Shown: positions 25,431 through 34,131 of the stretch, piece by piece
How positions within the stretch are numbered: the first letter of the stretch is position 1
Layout of the letters: the number at the start of each line of letters is the position of its first letter
From: Roseovarius sp. S88
GTDB lineage: Bacteria > Pseudomonadota > Alphaproteobacteria > Rhodobacterales > Rhodobacteraceae
Assembly (NCBI RefSeq): GCF_037023735.1
Contig: NZ_CP146069.1
Location: 3,141,501 to 3,205,500 of the forward strand
Direction: 5' to 3'
Length of the DNA: 64,000 bases
Made by a program: the position numbers and the translations under genes
Notes under the pieces: model-generated
What the model was told of the DNA's origin: nothing
The model's input: the letters and a program-made list of their open reading frames with translations, nothing else
The model's database searches: none

Positions 25431-27119
25431 ATGGCGCATGATGGACAAGACGTAATGGCATCCAAAGCAATACTCATTGACGATCTTCTGACTTTGACCG
25501 GTGCCGCCGTCGCTCCGGCAGAGGCCATTTTGGAAAAGGCCAAGTCGGCTCTGAAGGCGCTTGTTGCGGTCGATGGCCGTGTCTCATCCCACGCCGTTGA
25601 AGAAAATCAGACCGCGACTCACGGGCTTGCCTGGCTGGCCACCTATGTCGAGTCGCTACGCCAAATGCAAAACTGGGCTACACGACTGCAGGCCGATGGC
25701 AAGTTTGGCGAAGTTGAGCAGTTGATCCACCAGATCGCCTTTGGCGAATATCTCTGGCAGATCTACGGCGGCATCCCGATGAACCAGGGCGAGGTGCTGC
25801 GCCTTCAGGACATTGGCCTGAGCCAGGAAGACATGGGCGTGCTGATGACGCCTGAGGTCATGACGCTCACGCAGACCGCCAACACACAGGCCGCGCGCAT
25901 CCGTCTCGTGGAACTGATGCAGGAGCGTGCGGCTGAGATCACTGTTGGCACATCCGGGCTTGAGGAAGAGCTGGAGATGATCCGCGAACAGTTCCGGCGA
26001 TACGCGGTCGAAAACGTCATCCCGCATGCCCATGAATGGCACCTCAGGGACGAGTTGATCCCCATGGAGGTGATCAACGAACTGGCCGAAATGGGTGTCT
26101 TTGGCCTCACTATCCCCGAAGAATTTGGTGGCTTTGGCCTCTCCAAAGCGTCCATGTGCGTTGTCTCCGAAGAACTCAGCCGTGGCTATATCGGCGTGGG
26201 GTCGCTTGGTACGCGCTCCGAGATTGCCGCCGAGCTGATCATCGCGGGCGGCACCGATGAGCAAAAGCAAAAATGGCTACCGCGTCTGGCCTCGGGTGAA
26301 ACCTTGCCGACGGCTGTTTTCACCGAACCCAACACAGGCTCCGACCTTGGATCACTCAAGACCCGTGCCAAACAGGACGACAATGGTGATTGGATTCTGA
26401 ATGGTAACAAGACCTGGATCACCCACGCAGCGCGCACCCATGTGATGACCGTGCTGGCGCGCACTGTTCCAGGCACAGAGGACTACAAGGGCCTCAGCAT
26501 GTTCCTGGCCGAAAAGACCCCTGGCACCGATGACGCGCCCTGGCAAGACCCGGGCATCTCAGGCGGCGAGATCGAGGTTCTGGGTTATCGCGGCATGAAG
26601 GAATACACACTGAACTTTGACGATTTCAAAGTGAAGGGTGAGAATCTTTTGGGCGGCGAAGAGGGCAAAGGCTTCAAGCAGCTCATGGAGACGTTTGAAA
26701 GTGCGCGTATCCAGACCGCCGCGCGCGCGATTGGTGTCGCCGCCTCCGCGCTTGATCTGGGCATGCAATATGCTCAGGATCGCAAGCAGTTCGGCAAATC
26801 CTTGATTGAGTTCCCCCGTGTGGCCAACAAGCTGGCGATGATGGCGGTTGAGATCATGATCGCACGTCAGCTGACCTATTTCTCCGCCTTTGAGAAGGAC
26901 GAAGGTAGACGCTGTGACGTCGAGGCCGGCATGGCCAAACTTCTGGGCGCGCGAGTTGCCTGGGCTGCGGCGGACAATGCCCTGCAGATCCATGGCGGCA
27001 ACGGTTTTGCACTTGAGTACGCCATCAGCCGCGTGCTGTGTGATGCGCGTATTCTGAACATCTTTGAAGGCGCAGCCGAAATTCAGGCACAGGTGATTGC
27101 ACGCCGGATTTTGGGGTAG
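25431..27119 (+). CDS. mcd: Acyl-CoA dehydrogenase, probably (2S)-methylsuccinyl-CoA dehydrogenase
   Basis: A 562-residue acyl-CoA dehydrogenase with an extra N-terminal helical domain of about 170 residues. Long N-terminal extensions of this kind mark Mcd of the ethylmalonyl-CoA pathway, which oxidises methylsuccinyl-CoA to mesaconyl-CoA. The family core is clear: FGLTIPEEFGGFGLS, TAVFTEPNTGSDLGS, NGNKTWITHA, the flavin motif around AQDRKQFGKSLIEFP, and the C-terminal catalytic-glutamate segment ILNIFEGAAEIQAQVIARRILG (quoted in part). AGGGAG precedes the ATG. Electrons would pass to EtfAB. The name rests on domain layout and memory of the family, so a related acyl-CoA dehydrogenase is the alternative. 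Confidence 0.78.
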   Translation: MAHDGQDVMASKAILIDDLLTLTGAAVAPAEAILEKAKSALKALVAVDGRVSSHAVEENQTATHGLAWLATYVESLRQMQNWATRLQADGKFGEVEQLIHQIAFGEYLWQIYGGIPMNQGEVLRLQDIGLSQEDMGVLMTPEVMTLTQTANTQAARIRLVELMQERAAEITVGTSGLEEELEMIREQFRRYAVENVIPHAHEWHLRDELIPMEVINELAEMGVFGLTIPEEFGGFGLSKASMCVVSEELSRGYIGVGSLGTRSEIAAELIIAGGTDEQKQKWLPRLASGETLPTAVFTEPNTGSDLGSLKTRAKQDDNGDWILNGNKTWITHAARTHVMTVLARTVPGTEDYKGLSMFLAEKTPGTDDAPWQDPGISGGEIEVLGYRGMKEYTLNFDDFKVKGENLLGGEEGKGFKQLMETFESARIQTAARAIGVAASALDLGMQYAQDRKQFGKSLIEFPRVANKLAMMAVEIMIARQLTYFSAFEKDEGRRCDVEAGMAKLLGARVAWAAADNALQIHGGNGFALEYAISRVLCDARILNIFEGAAEIQAQVIARRILG

Positions 27120-27122
27120 GTC

Positions 27123-27722
27123 TCAGTCGAACCAGACCAGTCGGCACGTGCCGTAGGTGCGACGATCAGGAAATCCCATGTTCAGTCGCTGCTGACATTT
27201 CTCAAGCGCGACTGTCACCGCGCTCTTCTTGGTGTCCTGACCCCAGGACATCCCCCAAACGCCTGTTTCTGACAAGGCAATCGCCTTGGTTGACGGACGG
27301 CTTTGATAGTCATTCAGCGCAAGTGCGGACGTTTTTGACAAAGGCAGGTCGTCAAGCTTGAGCGGGTCCGCCGGAGCAATCCGCGTGATAACACGACATC
27401 CTGCGTCATACTCTTCACACCACGACAAAGCCGCTGCATCGGCCATGTCTTGCGTGGAATGATTGTCGGACCAACCATGGCCGCCTGCCTCGCCCATGGC
27501 GAAGGCCGCGTAGTAGTCAGCGTTCTCGACAAGGCTCTCATAGTCTTCCGCAGCGCTGCCCAAAACCGGCGCGTCCCCGGTCACGCTGATGACCGGCTCA
27601 GACAAGTAGGGAACAAGCCGTTCTGGCCCTCCACCAAACAGGCGGAAAGAGACGATAATTGCACACACGGCCACGCCAAGTAGCGCGGCTTTGAGGTGCT
27701 TGCTTTGGTTTTCCCTGCTCAT
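27123..27722 (-). CDS. Secreted or anchored protein with two DUF4189-like repeats
   Basis: A 199-residue protein. A hydrophobic N-terminal helix (ALLGVAVCAIIVSFRLFGG) anchors or exports it. Two related repeats follow: YYAAFAMGEAGGHGWSDNHS with SWCEEYDAGCRV, and KAIALSETGVWGMSWGQDT with EKCQQR and YGTCRLVW. Each carries one pair of cysteines, as expected of a disulfide-bonded periplasmic DUF4189-type fold. Function unknown. The ATG (MSRENQSKH) is used; a GTG 18 bases earlier is possible and neither has a strong ribosome site. It converges on the mcd-like gene with 3 bp between stops. Confidence 0.6.
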   Translation of the reverse strand: MSRENQSKHLKAALLGVAVCAIIVSFRLFGGGPERLVPYLSEPVISVTGDAPVLGSAAEDYESLVENADYYAAFAMGEAGGHGWSDNHSTQDMADAAALSWCEEYDAGCRVITRIAPADPLKLDDLPLSKTSALALNDYQSRPSTKAIALSETGVWGMSWGQDTKKSAVTVALEKCQQRLNMGFPDRRTYGTCRLVWFD

Positions 27723-27796
27723 GCCCCAAGGGTTTGCCACCGATTTGTGTCAAATGATGGAAACCAATTTGGCTTTCCCATGAAGGTATTGGGGCC

Positions 27797-28753
27797 TCAA
27801 AAGGCGCTTCCAGAAGCGAGTGACTTCAGCGTTTTATATAACAAAACCAGCAAAGTGAGCGTCAGGATGACCAACAAAACCAAGCCCAGCCAAAGGTGGA
27901 ACATTGACCCAGATAGCGTCGAAAACCGCAAGGATGCCGTCGTCGCGGCAGCCAAGGGGAAGCTGAGCGCCCAGAAGGACAGCGAAAACGGCAACCGGAG
28001 GATGGTTGGGAGCTGCACCATCACGACAATTAAGAAAAACAGCGCAGAATTCATCAGGATGCGCGCCATAGGATCAAGCCCTGGGTTCAGACTGGTCCAG
28101 CCCAGAAATCCAATGGCGGGTGGGGCAATCAGGATCACCAACGTCGGCTGAAGCCGTTCCGGCAGAGGGTCGTGAAACACCAGCCGGTTGATCACCATGG
28201 CCAGCAGCACGATCCAGAAGAGCAGTCCGATGGAGAGGAAAAACCAGCTGATTTCGATGTAACCAAGCTGTGCCCCAGCCAGAGGTGCTATGACATTGCC
28301 AACCGCAGGAACGAACCAGGCCGGGGTTAGATGGCCATGTACAAAGGCGCGCGAACCGATCCAGCTTGAGATGACAGCCAAGGTCAAAACAAGCTGAAGC
28401 GCAGCCCCTGTGATCCATATCCCGCGCGAGATTGGTTCTGACCAAGGTAGAGCCACAGCCGCGAGCAGCAGAAGGGAAATAGAGATCGCCGGGAAAAATG
28501 CCAGACTGACGGGGTGGTTCCACTCGGCCTTGACCGCGCTAGTATGACGTATGGTTTTCAGAGTGTAACCCACAGTCACCAAACCAAAGATAGCGACCGT
28601 GATCAGCGCACTGAACGTAGACATCCCATGAGCCAAATCAAGAACTCGTTCCCCTTCGGCCAACGCAAGGGTCATCCCGCTCATCCCCATTACGGTCGTA
28701 AAAAGCGTTACCGGGAAGCGCGCCAGCCAGGGAGAGGTGTCTCCAACCATCAT
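27797..28753 (-). CDS. SLAC1/TehA-type anion channel family protein
   Basis: A 318-residue membrane protein with about ten hydrophobic helices in the order seen in TehA and SLAC1. Starting cues are WLARFPVTLFTTVMGMSGMTLA and, later, HLTPAWFVPAVGNVIAPLAG. Family members conduct anions such as nitrate, chloride, malate or sulfite, or confer tellurite resistance. The first codon is 6 bp after the stop of the TRAP large permease gene, so it is very likely the last gene of that operon. This suggests the TRAP substrate or its product could be an anion moved by both systems (inference). Confidence 0.8.
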   Translation of the reverse strand: MMVGDTSPWLARFPVTLFTTVMGMSGMTLALAEGERVLDLAHGMSTFSALITVAIFGLVTVGYTLKTIRHTSAVKAEWNHPVSLAFFPAISISLLLLAAVALPWSEPISRGIWITGAALQLVLTLAVISSWIGSRAFVHGHLTPAWFVPAVGNVIAPLAGAQLGYIEISWFFLSIGLLFWIVLLAMVINRLVFHDPLPERLQPTLVILIAPPAIGFLGWTSLNPGLDPMARILMNSALFFLIVVMVQLPTILRLPFSLSFWALSFPLAAATTASLRFSTLSGSMFHLWLGLVLLVILTLTLLVLLYKTLKSLASGSAF

Positions 28754-28759
28754 ACGCTC

Positions 28760-30265
28760 CTAATGCAGCCATCTCAGCAGGAACAGGGTTATCCCCGGAA
28801 AAGCCACCAAAATGGCAACCCGAACCACATCGGATCCAACGAAGTAAAGCACCGCGCGATAGGTCTCGGACATCCTTGTGCGCGGGTCCATGGCGTTGAT
28901 TACAAAGAGATTCATCCCCACAGGCGGTGTGATCAGGCCAACTTCGACCACGATCAGAACCAGAATGCCGAACCAGATCGCCACTTCTTCGGCCTCGATG
29001 CGGTTGGCGCGGCCTTGGGTGATGTTGATATCCAGCGCGCGCATCATGTCGCGCGTGAACTCCTGTCCTGACGCGATAGCGGTCTCTATGGACCCGAGCA
29101 TTTCGGCGGTCATGCCCTTGGGAATTCCACTGGCGAGCACCTCGCGTGCGGCATCGGCTTGGAGTGCAGCGAGGGAGACGAAGTCGAAATCAAGTTGGCT
29201 GATGATGGGAAAGAAGATCGGGATCGTCAGCAGGATCATCGACAGGCTGTCCATCAGACAGCCAAAGACGAGGTAAAGCAGAAGGATGCAGATCAAGACC
29301 GACCATGGGCTGAGACCCAGGCCGATGACCCACTCCGACAAGGCCTGGGGCGCTTGGCTCAGTGCGAGAAACCCGTTGTAAAACGCGGCACCCAGAATGA
29401 TGAAAAAGATCATCGCAGTATTGCGCGCGGTGGCGTGGAAGGCCCCTTCCAAAGCTTTCCAGCCCATTCCACCTTTGACCAACGCAATCAGCCCGGTGCC
29501 CGCCGCTCCGACGGCTGCCCCAGCCGTAGGTGTGAACCAGCCAAGATAGATGCCCCCCACCACAAGCGAGAAAACCGCCAGAACCGGCCAGACGTCAATC
29601 AGCGCACGCACTCTTTCACGCATAGGTACGGGATCACGCGCGCCCGCTGCCTCGGGGTGAAGACGAGCATAGATGTTTATCGTGATCATGTACCCAATCG
29701 CCGCCAAAACCCCGGGCACAAAGGCCGCGAGGAACAGTTTGGCGATGTTCTGATCAGTGAGGATTGCGTAGATGACCAGCACGACAGATGGCGGTATGAG
29801 AATACCCAGTGTCCCGCCCGCAGCCAGCGTCGCGGTCGAAAAGCCCCCGGAATAGCCATAGCGCTTCAACTCCGGGAGCGCGACCTGGCTCATGGTAGCC
29901 GCAGTTGCCAGAGACGAGCCACAGATTGCGCCAAACCCTGCACAGGCCCCAACTGAGGCCATGGCCACCCCGCCTTTGCGATGGCCGAGCCACGACTCTG
30001 CCGCTTTGAAGAGCGCGGTGGACATGCCGCCCAATGTCGCGAAATGGCCCATGAGCAGAAACATCGGAACAATTGACAAAGAGTAGTTGGAAAAGGTCGA
30101 ATAGGTTTCATGCTTGAGCCGTGCGAGCGCCACGGTCCAACCATCGGTGATGGCAAAAAGACCACCCAGCGCCACTAGGAACATCGCCAACCCGATGGGC
30201 ACCCGCAGGAAGATCAACCCCATCAAAACCGGAAATGAGGCAATGCCAATCTCTAGGTTACTCAC
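28760..30265 (-). CDS. dctM: TRAP transporter large permease (DctM type)
   Basis: A 501-residue membrane protein with the DctM layout of about 12 helices. Signatures include FLRVPIGLAMFLVALGG at the N-terminus, the GFGAICGSSLATAATMSQVALPELKRYGYSGGFSTATLAAGGTLGILIPPS block (seen in pieces at 28-30% of the length) and GLITPPVGMNLFVINA near the C-terminus. It is the ion-driven transport subunit that works with DctP and DctQ. It overlaps dctQ by 4 bp. A hydrophilic insertion near residues 370-420 is longer than in short DctM proteins. Confidence 0.93.
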   Translation of the reverse strand: MSNLEIGIASFPVLMGLIFLRVPIGLAMFLVALGGLFAITDGWTVALARLKHETYSTFSNYSLSIVPMFLLMGHFATLGGMSTALFKAAESWLGHRKGGVAMASVGACAGFGAICGSSLATAATMSQVALPELKRYGYSGGFSTATLAAGGTLGILIPPSVVLVIYAILTDQNIAKLFLAAFVPGVLAAIGYMITINIYARLHPEAAGARDPVPMRERVRALIDVWPVLAVFSLVVGGIYLGWFTPTAGAAVGAAGTGLIALVKGGMGWKALEGAFHATARNTAMIFFIILGAAFYNGFLALSQAPQALSEWVIGLGLSPWSVLICILLLYLVFGCLMDSLSMILLTIPIFFPIISQLDFDFVSLAALQADAAREVLASGIPKGMTAEMLGSIETAIASGQEFTRDMMRALDINITQGRANRIEAEEVAIWFGILVLIVVEVGLITPPVGMNLFVINAMDPRTRMSETYRAVLYFVGSDVVRVAILVAFPGITLFLLRWLH

Positions 30266-30846
30266 CCGTCCATCCCCTGACGGCTGGGCAGGATCACGCG
30301 CCCGCTGGTCGCCTCAAAAATCCGGGCACCCGCGACGTAGACACCAACCAGCGCCGCAATCCCGGATGCTGCAAGGCTGGCCCCATAGCTCCACCAGATC
30401 GGGAATTGCAGGTCATAGGTCGTCTCGTTGTACTGCATCTTCTCTTGCAGCCCGGCAAAGAGCCGCAATGCAACCAGGATCAAAACTGCCGCAAAGATCA
30501 TGTCGATCAGCACCTGCAAGGCGCGGTTAAAGCGCAACGGCAGCCTTGAGCTGAATATGTCAACAGATGCGTGGCTCCCTGAAATCTGGCAGAGCGGCAG
30601 GAAACAGAAGATTACGAAGGCCATGCCAACCTCGACCATCTCGGTGTCTCCAAAGAGCGGTCCGATGCCGAGGTCCAGCATGCTTTGCGCAAATCCGGGG
30701 AACACGCCCTCGGCGAAGGCGCTGTGAAAGAAGCTGTTTCCAATACCTCCGAGAACCGACACGCAGGTGATCAGGATCAAACCGGTTAGAACCAGCCCGC
30801 CCAAAACCGCCATACCGCGTGCCAGTGTCAGAACCAATCGCGGCAT
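30262..30846 (-). CDS. dctQ: TRAP transporter small permease (DctQ type)
   Basis: A 194-residue protein with four membrane helices, the usual DctQ size. The ISGSHASVDIFSSRLPLRFN piece is characteristic of the loop between helices. It couples the periplasmic binding protein to DctM. The ATG (MPRLVLTLARGM) is preferred because AGGGGG lies about 6 bases upstream; a GTG 30 bases earlier would also be in frame. It follows dctP by 54 bp and overlaps dctM by 4 bp. Confidence 0.9.
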   Translation of the reverse strand: MPRLVLTLARGMAVLGGLVLTGLILITCVSVLGGIGNSFFHSAFAEGVFPGFAQSMLDLGIGPLFGDTEMVEVGMAFVIFCFLPLCQISGSHASVDIFSSRLPLRFNRALQVLIDMIFAAVLILVALRLFAGLQEKMQYNETTYDLQFPIWWSYGASLAASGIAALVGVYVAGARIFEATSGRVILPSRQGMDG

Positions 30847-30900
30847 GCCTTGCCCCCTGAAAGTACCGCGCCGCACCTTTGGCAGCGCGGTTCACATTGC

Positions 30901-31923
30901 TTATTCGCTGTTCTTCGCGATCAACCCTCGGGCCTGATCGACCAGCGCCTGTCCGTCAAAGCCCTTGTCGTTCATCTCGGCGATCCATTTCGCTTCAACA
31001 TCACTGGCGGCCTCTTTCCATTCGGCCACCTGTTCAGGCGTCAGATCGATGATGTTGTTGCCGCGCTCTTCGGCCAGCTCACGTGCGGGGCCATCAGACT
31101 CTTGCATGATCTTACCGGCAAGAGCTGAGAAATCCGCGCCTGACTGGCTGTCGATAGCCGCTTTCAGGTCGTCCGGCAGGCTTTCGTATTTTTCCTTGTT
31201 CATCGCGAAGATAAAGGCCGCCGTATAGAGTGACTCATCCCCAAATGTTGTATGGTTTTCAACCAGCTCAGGAACTTTTAGCGCCGCGGTCACTTCCCAG
31301 GGGATGACACCTGCGTCGATCACGCCTTTTGACAGGGCCTCTGGCATCGCGGGCACGGGCATGCCCTTGGGTGTTGCACCCAATTCACCAAGCATTCCGG
31401 TGATGATCCGGGTTGGGCCGCGCACCGTCATGCCGTTGAGATCGCTAATCTCATCCACAGGATCAGCCGAGTGGATCACACCCGGGCCATGCACCCAAAC
31501 GCCAAGGATTTTGAGATCCTTGAAATCCTTGTCCATCATGTTGGCTTCGGCAAATTCCCAATAGGCGCGCGACGTATCTTCGGCATTGGTCATCATGAAC
31601 GGCAGTTCAAAGACTTCGGCCTGCGGAAAGCGGCCCGGTGTATATCCGGCAACCACCCAGATGATATCCGCCACGCCATCCTGAACCTGGCTGACCAGTT
31701 CCGGCGGCTTGCCGCCAAGCTGCATCGAAGGAAAATGATCGATCTTGATCTTGCCGCCTGACGCCTCTTCGACGCGCTCGGCCCAAGGCTCCAGAATGAG
31801 CTTGGGCACATTGGCCTGTGGCGGTAAGAATTGGTGCATTTTGAGCGTCACATCTGCCGCCCAGGCCCCTGTGGCCATCATCCCAGCGATGGCAAAACTG
31901 GCCGTCAGCTTGAGCATTTTCAT
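30901..31923 (-). CDS. dctP: TRAP transporter substrate-binding protein (DctP type)
   Basis: A 340-residue periplasmic binding protein. A Sec signal (MLKLTASFAIAGMMATGAWA) precedes mature ADVTLKMHQFLPP. The SDPVDEISDLNGMTVRGPTR region carries the conserved arginine that usually grips a carboxylate, so an organic acid substrate is likely but not identified. GGAGG upstream supports the start. It is the first gene of a dctP-dctQ-dctM-SLAC1 operon. Confidence 0.92.
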   Translation of the reverse strand: MKMLKLTASFAIAGMMATGAWAADVTLKMHQFLPPQANVPKLILEPWAERVEEASGGKIKIDHFPSMQLGGKPPELVSQVQDGVADIIWVVAGYTPGRFPQAEVFELPFMMTNAEDTSRAYWEFAEANMMDKDFKDLKILGVWVHGPGVIHSADPVDEISDLNGMTVRGPTRIITGMLGELGATPKGMPVPAMPEALSKGVIDAGVIPWEVTAALKVPELVENHTTFGDESLYTAAFIFAMNKEKYESLPDDLKAAIDSQSGADFSALAGKIMQESDGPARELAEERGNNIIDLTPEQVAEWKEAASDVEAKWIAEMNDKGFDGQALVDQARGLIAKNSE

Positions 31924-31984
31924 GAAATCATCCTCCCAAAATTCGGATCGTCCCTCTGGTCAATCCGCCAGATCGCACGAAACG

Positions 31985-32018
31985 ATGACATTATTGTTCC
32001 GTCATTTGCAACCATCAA
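31985..32018 (-). promoter_or_regulatory. Candidate promoter and operator of the dctPQM operon
   Basis: On the minus strand, TTGATG (32018-32013), a 17-base spacer and AATAAT (31995-31990) make a credible sigma-70 promoter. The -10 box lies inside an inverted repeat ATGAC-N11-GTCAT (31985-32005), where a repressor could block it. Confidence 0.45.
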
Positions 32019-32026
32019 GCCGCGTG

Positions 32027-32722
32027 TCACTCCGAAAACGAAACCTCAACCTCTGTCAGGCCTTCGACCCCACCTTTCAGGTGGCTGCCGGGTCCAACCG
32101 GCCCAACACCTGCAGGAGTCCCAGTCATAATGACATCGCCTGGCATCAGACGGTAGAACCGCGACAGATGCGCTATGATTTCCGGCACGGACCAGACCAT
32201 GTCACTGAGCGTTGCATCTTGCACGCGGCGGCCATTGTGATCGAGCCAAATCTGCTGATTATTGACGTCACCGAACTGCGCCTTTGGCGTCAGCGCGCCC
32301 AGAATCGCCGCGTTTTCAAAATCCTTGCCAAGATCCCAAGGGCGTCGCTTTTCCTTGGCCTGCGCCTGCAGGTCGCGGCGCGTGAGATCAATACCACAGC
32401 CATATCCAAAAACAGCTTCCATCGCATGATCCGCGGACACCTTCGATGCCGGGCGGTCAAGCGCCACGACAAATTCCATTTCGTAGTGACAATTCTGCGT
32501 TTCTGACGGCATCGGTATCTTGGAGCCGCCGGCACAATAAGCCTGCGCGGACTTGTTGAAGTACCATGGCGCTTCGCGGTCCACTTCATTGCCCATCTCG
32601 GCGGCATGCGCTGCGTAATTGCGCCCTACGCAAAAGATTCGCCGAATAGGGAAAAGCCTATCATCGCCCTCAATCGGCAGCATCGGGTTTTGTGGCGGTT
32701 CAAACAGCGGTTTCCAAGACAT
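32027..32722 (-). CDS. Fumarylacetoacetate hydrolase family protein
   Basis: A 231-residue FAH-fold enzyme. Seen: IFCVGRNYAAHAAEMG, the acidic metal ligands in CHYEMEFVVALD, GYGCGIDLTRRDLQ, and DVIMTGTPAGVGPV. It resembles fumarylpyruvate hydrolases and FAHD1-type acylpyruvases that cleave C-C bonds in diketo acids. The exact substrate is not certain. The ATG MSWKPLFEPP is chosen because AAGGAG lies at a good distance upstream; an in-frame start 45 bases earlier has no such support. It sits 103 bp upstream of the TRAP operon on the same strand, so uptake and degradation of one organic acid is plausible. Confidence 0.88.
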   Translation of the reverse strand: MSWKPLFEPPQNPMLPIEGDDRLFPIRRIFCVGRNYAAHAAEMGNEVDREAPWYFNKSAQAYCAGGSKIPMPSETQNCHYEMEFVVALDRPASKVSADHAMEAVFGYGCGIDLTRRDLQAQAKEKRRPWDLGKDFENAAILGALTPKAQFGDVNNQQIWLDHNGRRVQDATLSDMVWSVPEIIAHLSRFYRLMPGDVIMTGTPAGVGPVGPGSHLKGGVEGLTEVEVSFSE

Positions 32723-32888
32723 GCGCGGGGCTCCTTTTTCACTATGACGTATGCGCAGGTCTGCCACGTTGCTGCAACGGGCAAAATGGGCGGGTCTTGT
32801 ACTCTACAGATCAGCCATGGCATGTGAGTAGCAGCGCCGCTGGCCCATTTCGGGCAAGTGGTCAAAAACAAAGGCGAGCACGGTCGGC

Positions 32889-33584
32889 ATGGGTTTTCGA
32901 CGGTACGGTATCTATTTTACCCCCACCCCCGGCCCGTTTGCAGAGTTCGGGGCGGCCTGGCTGGGCTGGGACATAAATGCAGGACGCGTGCCGCCGCCCC
33001 CAGACATCCCCGAACTTACAAGTATCCGCCAAGAGATCACTCAAACACCTGGCAAATACGGTTTGCACGCGACGATCAAACCGCCATTTCGCTTGGCCGA
33101 CGGGCAGACCGAAGCGGCATTATGCGACGCGTTTGAAACATTGTGCGCACAGATTGCACCTGTAACACTCGATCATCTCACACTCGCGCGTTTGGGACGG
33201 TTCCTGGCGCTGGTGCCCGAAGGAGACACGTCAGACCTTTGCAGCCTTGCGGCACACACTGTTCGAGAGCTCGACGTGTTTCGCGCTCCCCTTACGGATA
33301 AGGAGCTTGCCAGGCGGCGGGCACGCTCACTAAGCCCAGAGCAAGATGCGAATTTGATCCGCTGGGGTTATCCCTATGTGATGAATACCTTCCGATTTCA
33401 CATCACATTGACCGGAAAAATCCCAAAAAAGCAGGCGGATTGGGTTCAAACCATCCTTGAATCGCACCTTATGCCACATGTTCCGAGCCCCTATGACATC
33501 GACGCTTTCAGTTTGGTTGGCGAGAGTTCAAATGGTCGATTTCATATTCTCCGCAGATGCAAATTGAAGGGGAAGTGTGTTTAA
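32889..33584 (+). CDS. DUF1045/2H-phosphoesterase-like protein
   Basis: A 231-residue protein with the two histidine motifs of the 2H phosphoesterase superfamily: YGLHATIKPPF (about residue 58) and FRFHITLTGKI (about residue 171). RYGIYFTPTPGPFAEFGAAWLGWD marks the DUF1045 group, often filed as a putative phosphonate metabolism protein. In phosphonate operons such proteins accompany C-P lyase genes, but none is here, so the substrate is open. It is divergent from the FAH gene, 166 bp apart. Confidence 0.85.
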   Translation: MGFRRYGIYFTPTPGPFAEFGAAWLGWDINAGRVPPPPDIPELTSIRQEITQTPGKYGLHATIKPPFRLADGQTEAALCDAFETLCAQIAPVTLDHLTLARLGRFLALVPEGDTSDLCSLAAHTVRELDVFRAPLTDKELARRRARSLSPEQDANLIRWGYPYVMNTFRFHITLTGKIPKKQADWVQTILESHLMPHVPSPYDIDAFSLVGESSNGRFHILRRCKLKGKCV

Positions 33585-33776
33585 AATCAATGCACTAAAA
33601 GCTTGCCGCAAAATAATTCCACCAACATTCTATACACTTGATGCAATGAGATGCTTCGGCGCATGACACCAGTGACAGGTCGCCAATGGCAACAAACGCG
33701 CCATTTTGGTCATTTTCTCGCCCTTTTCCTTAACTAGGCAGCCTGATGCGAATTTAAGGAATGGAGGGAAACATTC

Positions 33777-33920
33777 ATGGATACGATCGTAACAGTCGTT
33801 GTTGTGTTGATGGTTTTGTTTGGCGCGGCCCTGATGGGCAAAATGCTCAAGGACATCTTCCCGGGTGCCATGTTTGGCGCATCCAAAAAACGCGACACAC
33901 CGGAAACCCCTGCCGAATAA
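33777..33920 (+). CDS. Small membrane protein, 47 residues
   Basis: A 47-codon ORF with a strong ribosome site (GGAGG, 10 bases before the ATG). The peptide begins MDTIVTVVVVLMVLFGAAL (one hydrophobic helix, about residues 4-21), continues KMLKDIFPGAMFGASKKRD and ends in a charged tail. Single-helix layout, strong start and intact frame favour a real small protein; I do not recognise the family. It is too short for most ORF callers. A structured RNA and two terminators follow on the same strand. Confidence 0.6.
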   Translation: MDTIVTVVVVLMVLFGAALMGKMLKDIFPGAMFGASKKRDTPETPAE

Positions 33921-34006
33921 CGCGTTTAACAGAACGTGCAGGTCTGCGCCTGACTGTTCCAGAAACGTTAAGCTTTTGCTGTTAGAGCATAATCAGCTCT
34001 TCCACG

Positions 34007-34109
34007 CCGAAGAATGACCACTGAACTGTCACAAGTTTTTCATAACTTGTTCATTGCGATGTCGTGTTCTTCGGTCATTGGTGAAGCTGAAAAAGTCCCC
34101 AGCTTTTTT
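34007..34109 (+). ncRNA. Candidate structured small RNA or 3'-UTR element
   Basis: Nested pairing: outer CCGAAGAA (34007-34014) with TTCTTCGG (34067-34074), enclosing a hairpin ACAAGTT (34031-34037) / AACTTGT (34044-34050). Then comes a terminator hairpin AAGCTG/CAGCTT with TTTTTT. This gives a compact RNA of about 100 nt with its own terminator. It could be an independent small RNA (a CATAAT at 33988-33993 could serve as -10) or a 3'-end RNA of the 47-codon gene's transcript. Family unknown. Confidence 0.4.
34084..34109 (+). terminator. Intrinsic terminator, first of two
   Basis: AAGCTG (34084-34089) / CAGCTT (34100-34105) with a run of six T (34104-34109) sharing its last two stem bases. 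Confidence 0.65.
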
Positions 34110-34131
34110 GAAGTCATTTCAGCACCTAAGT

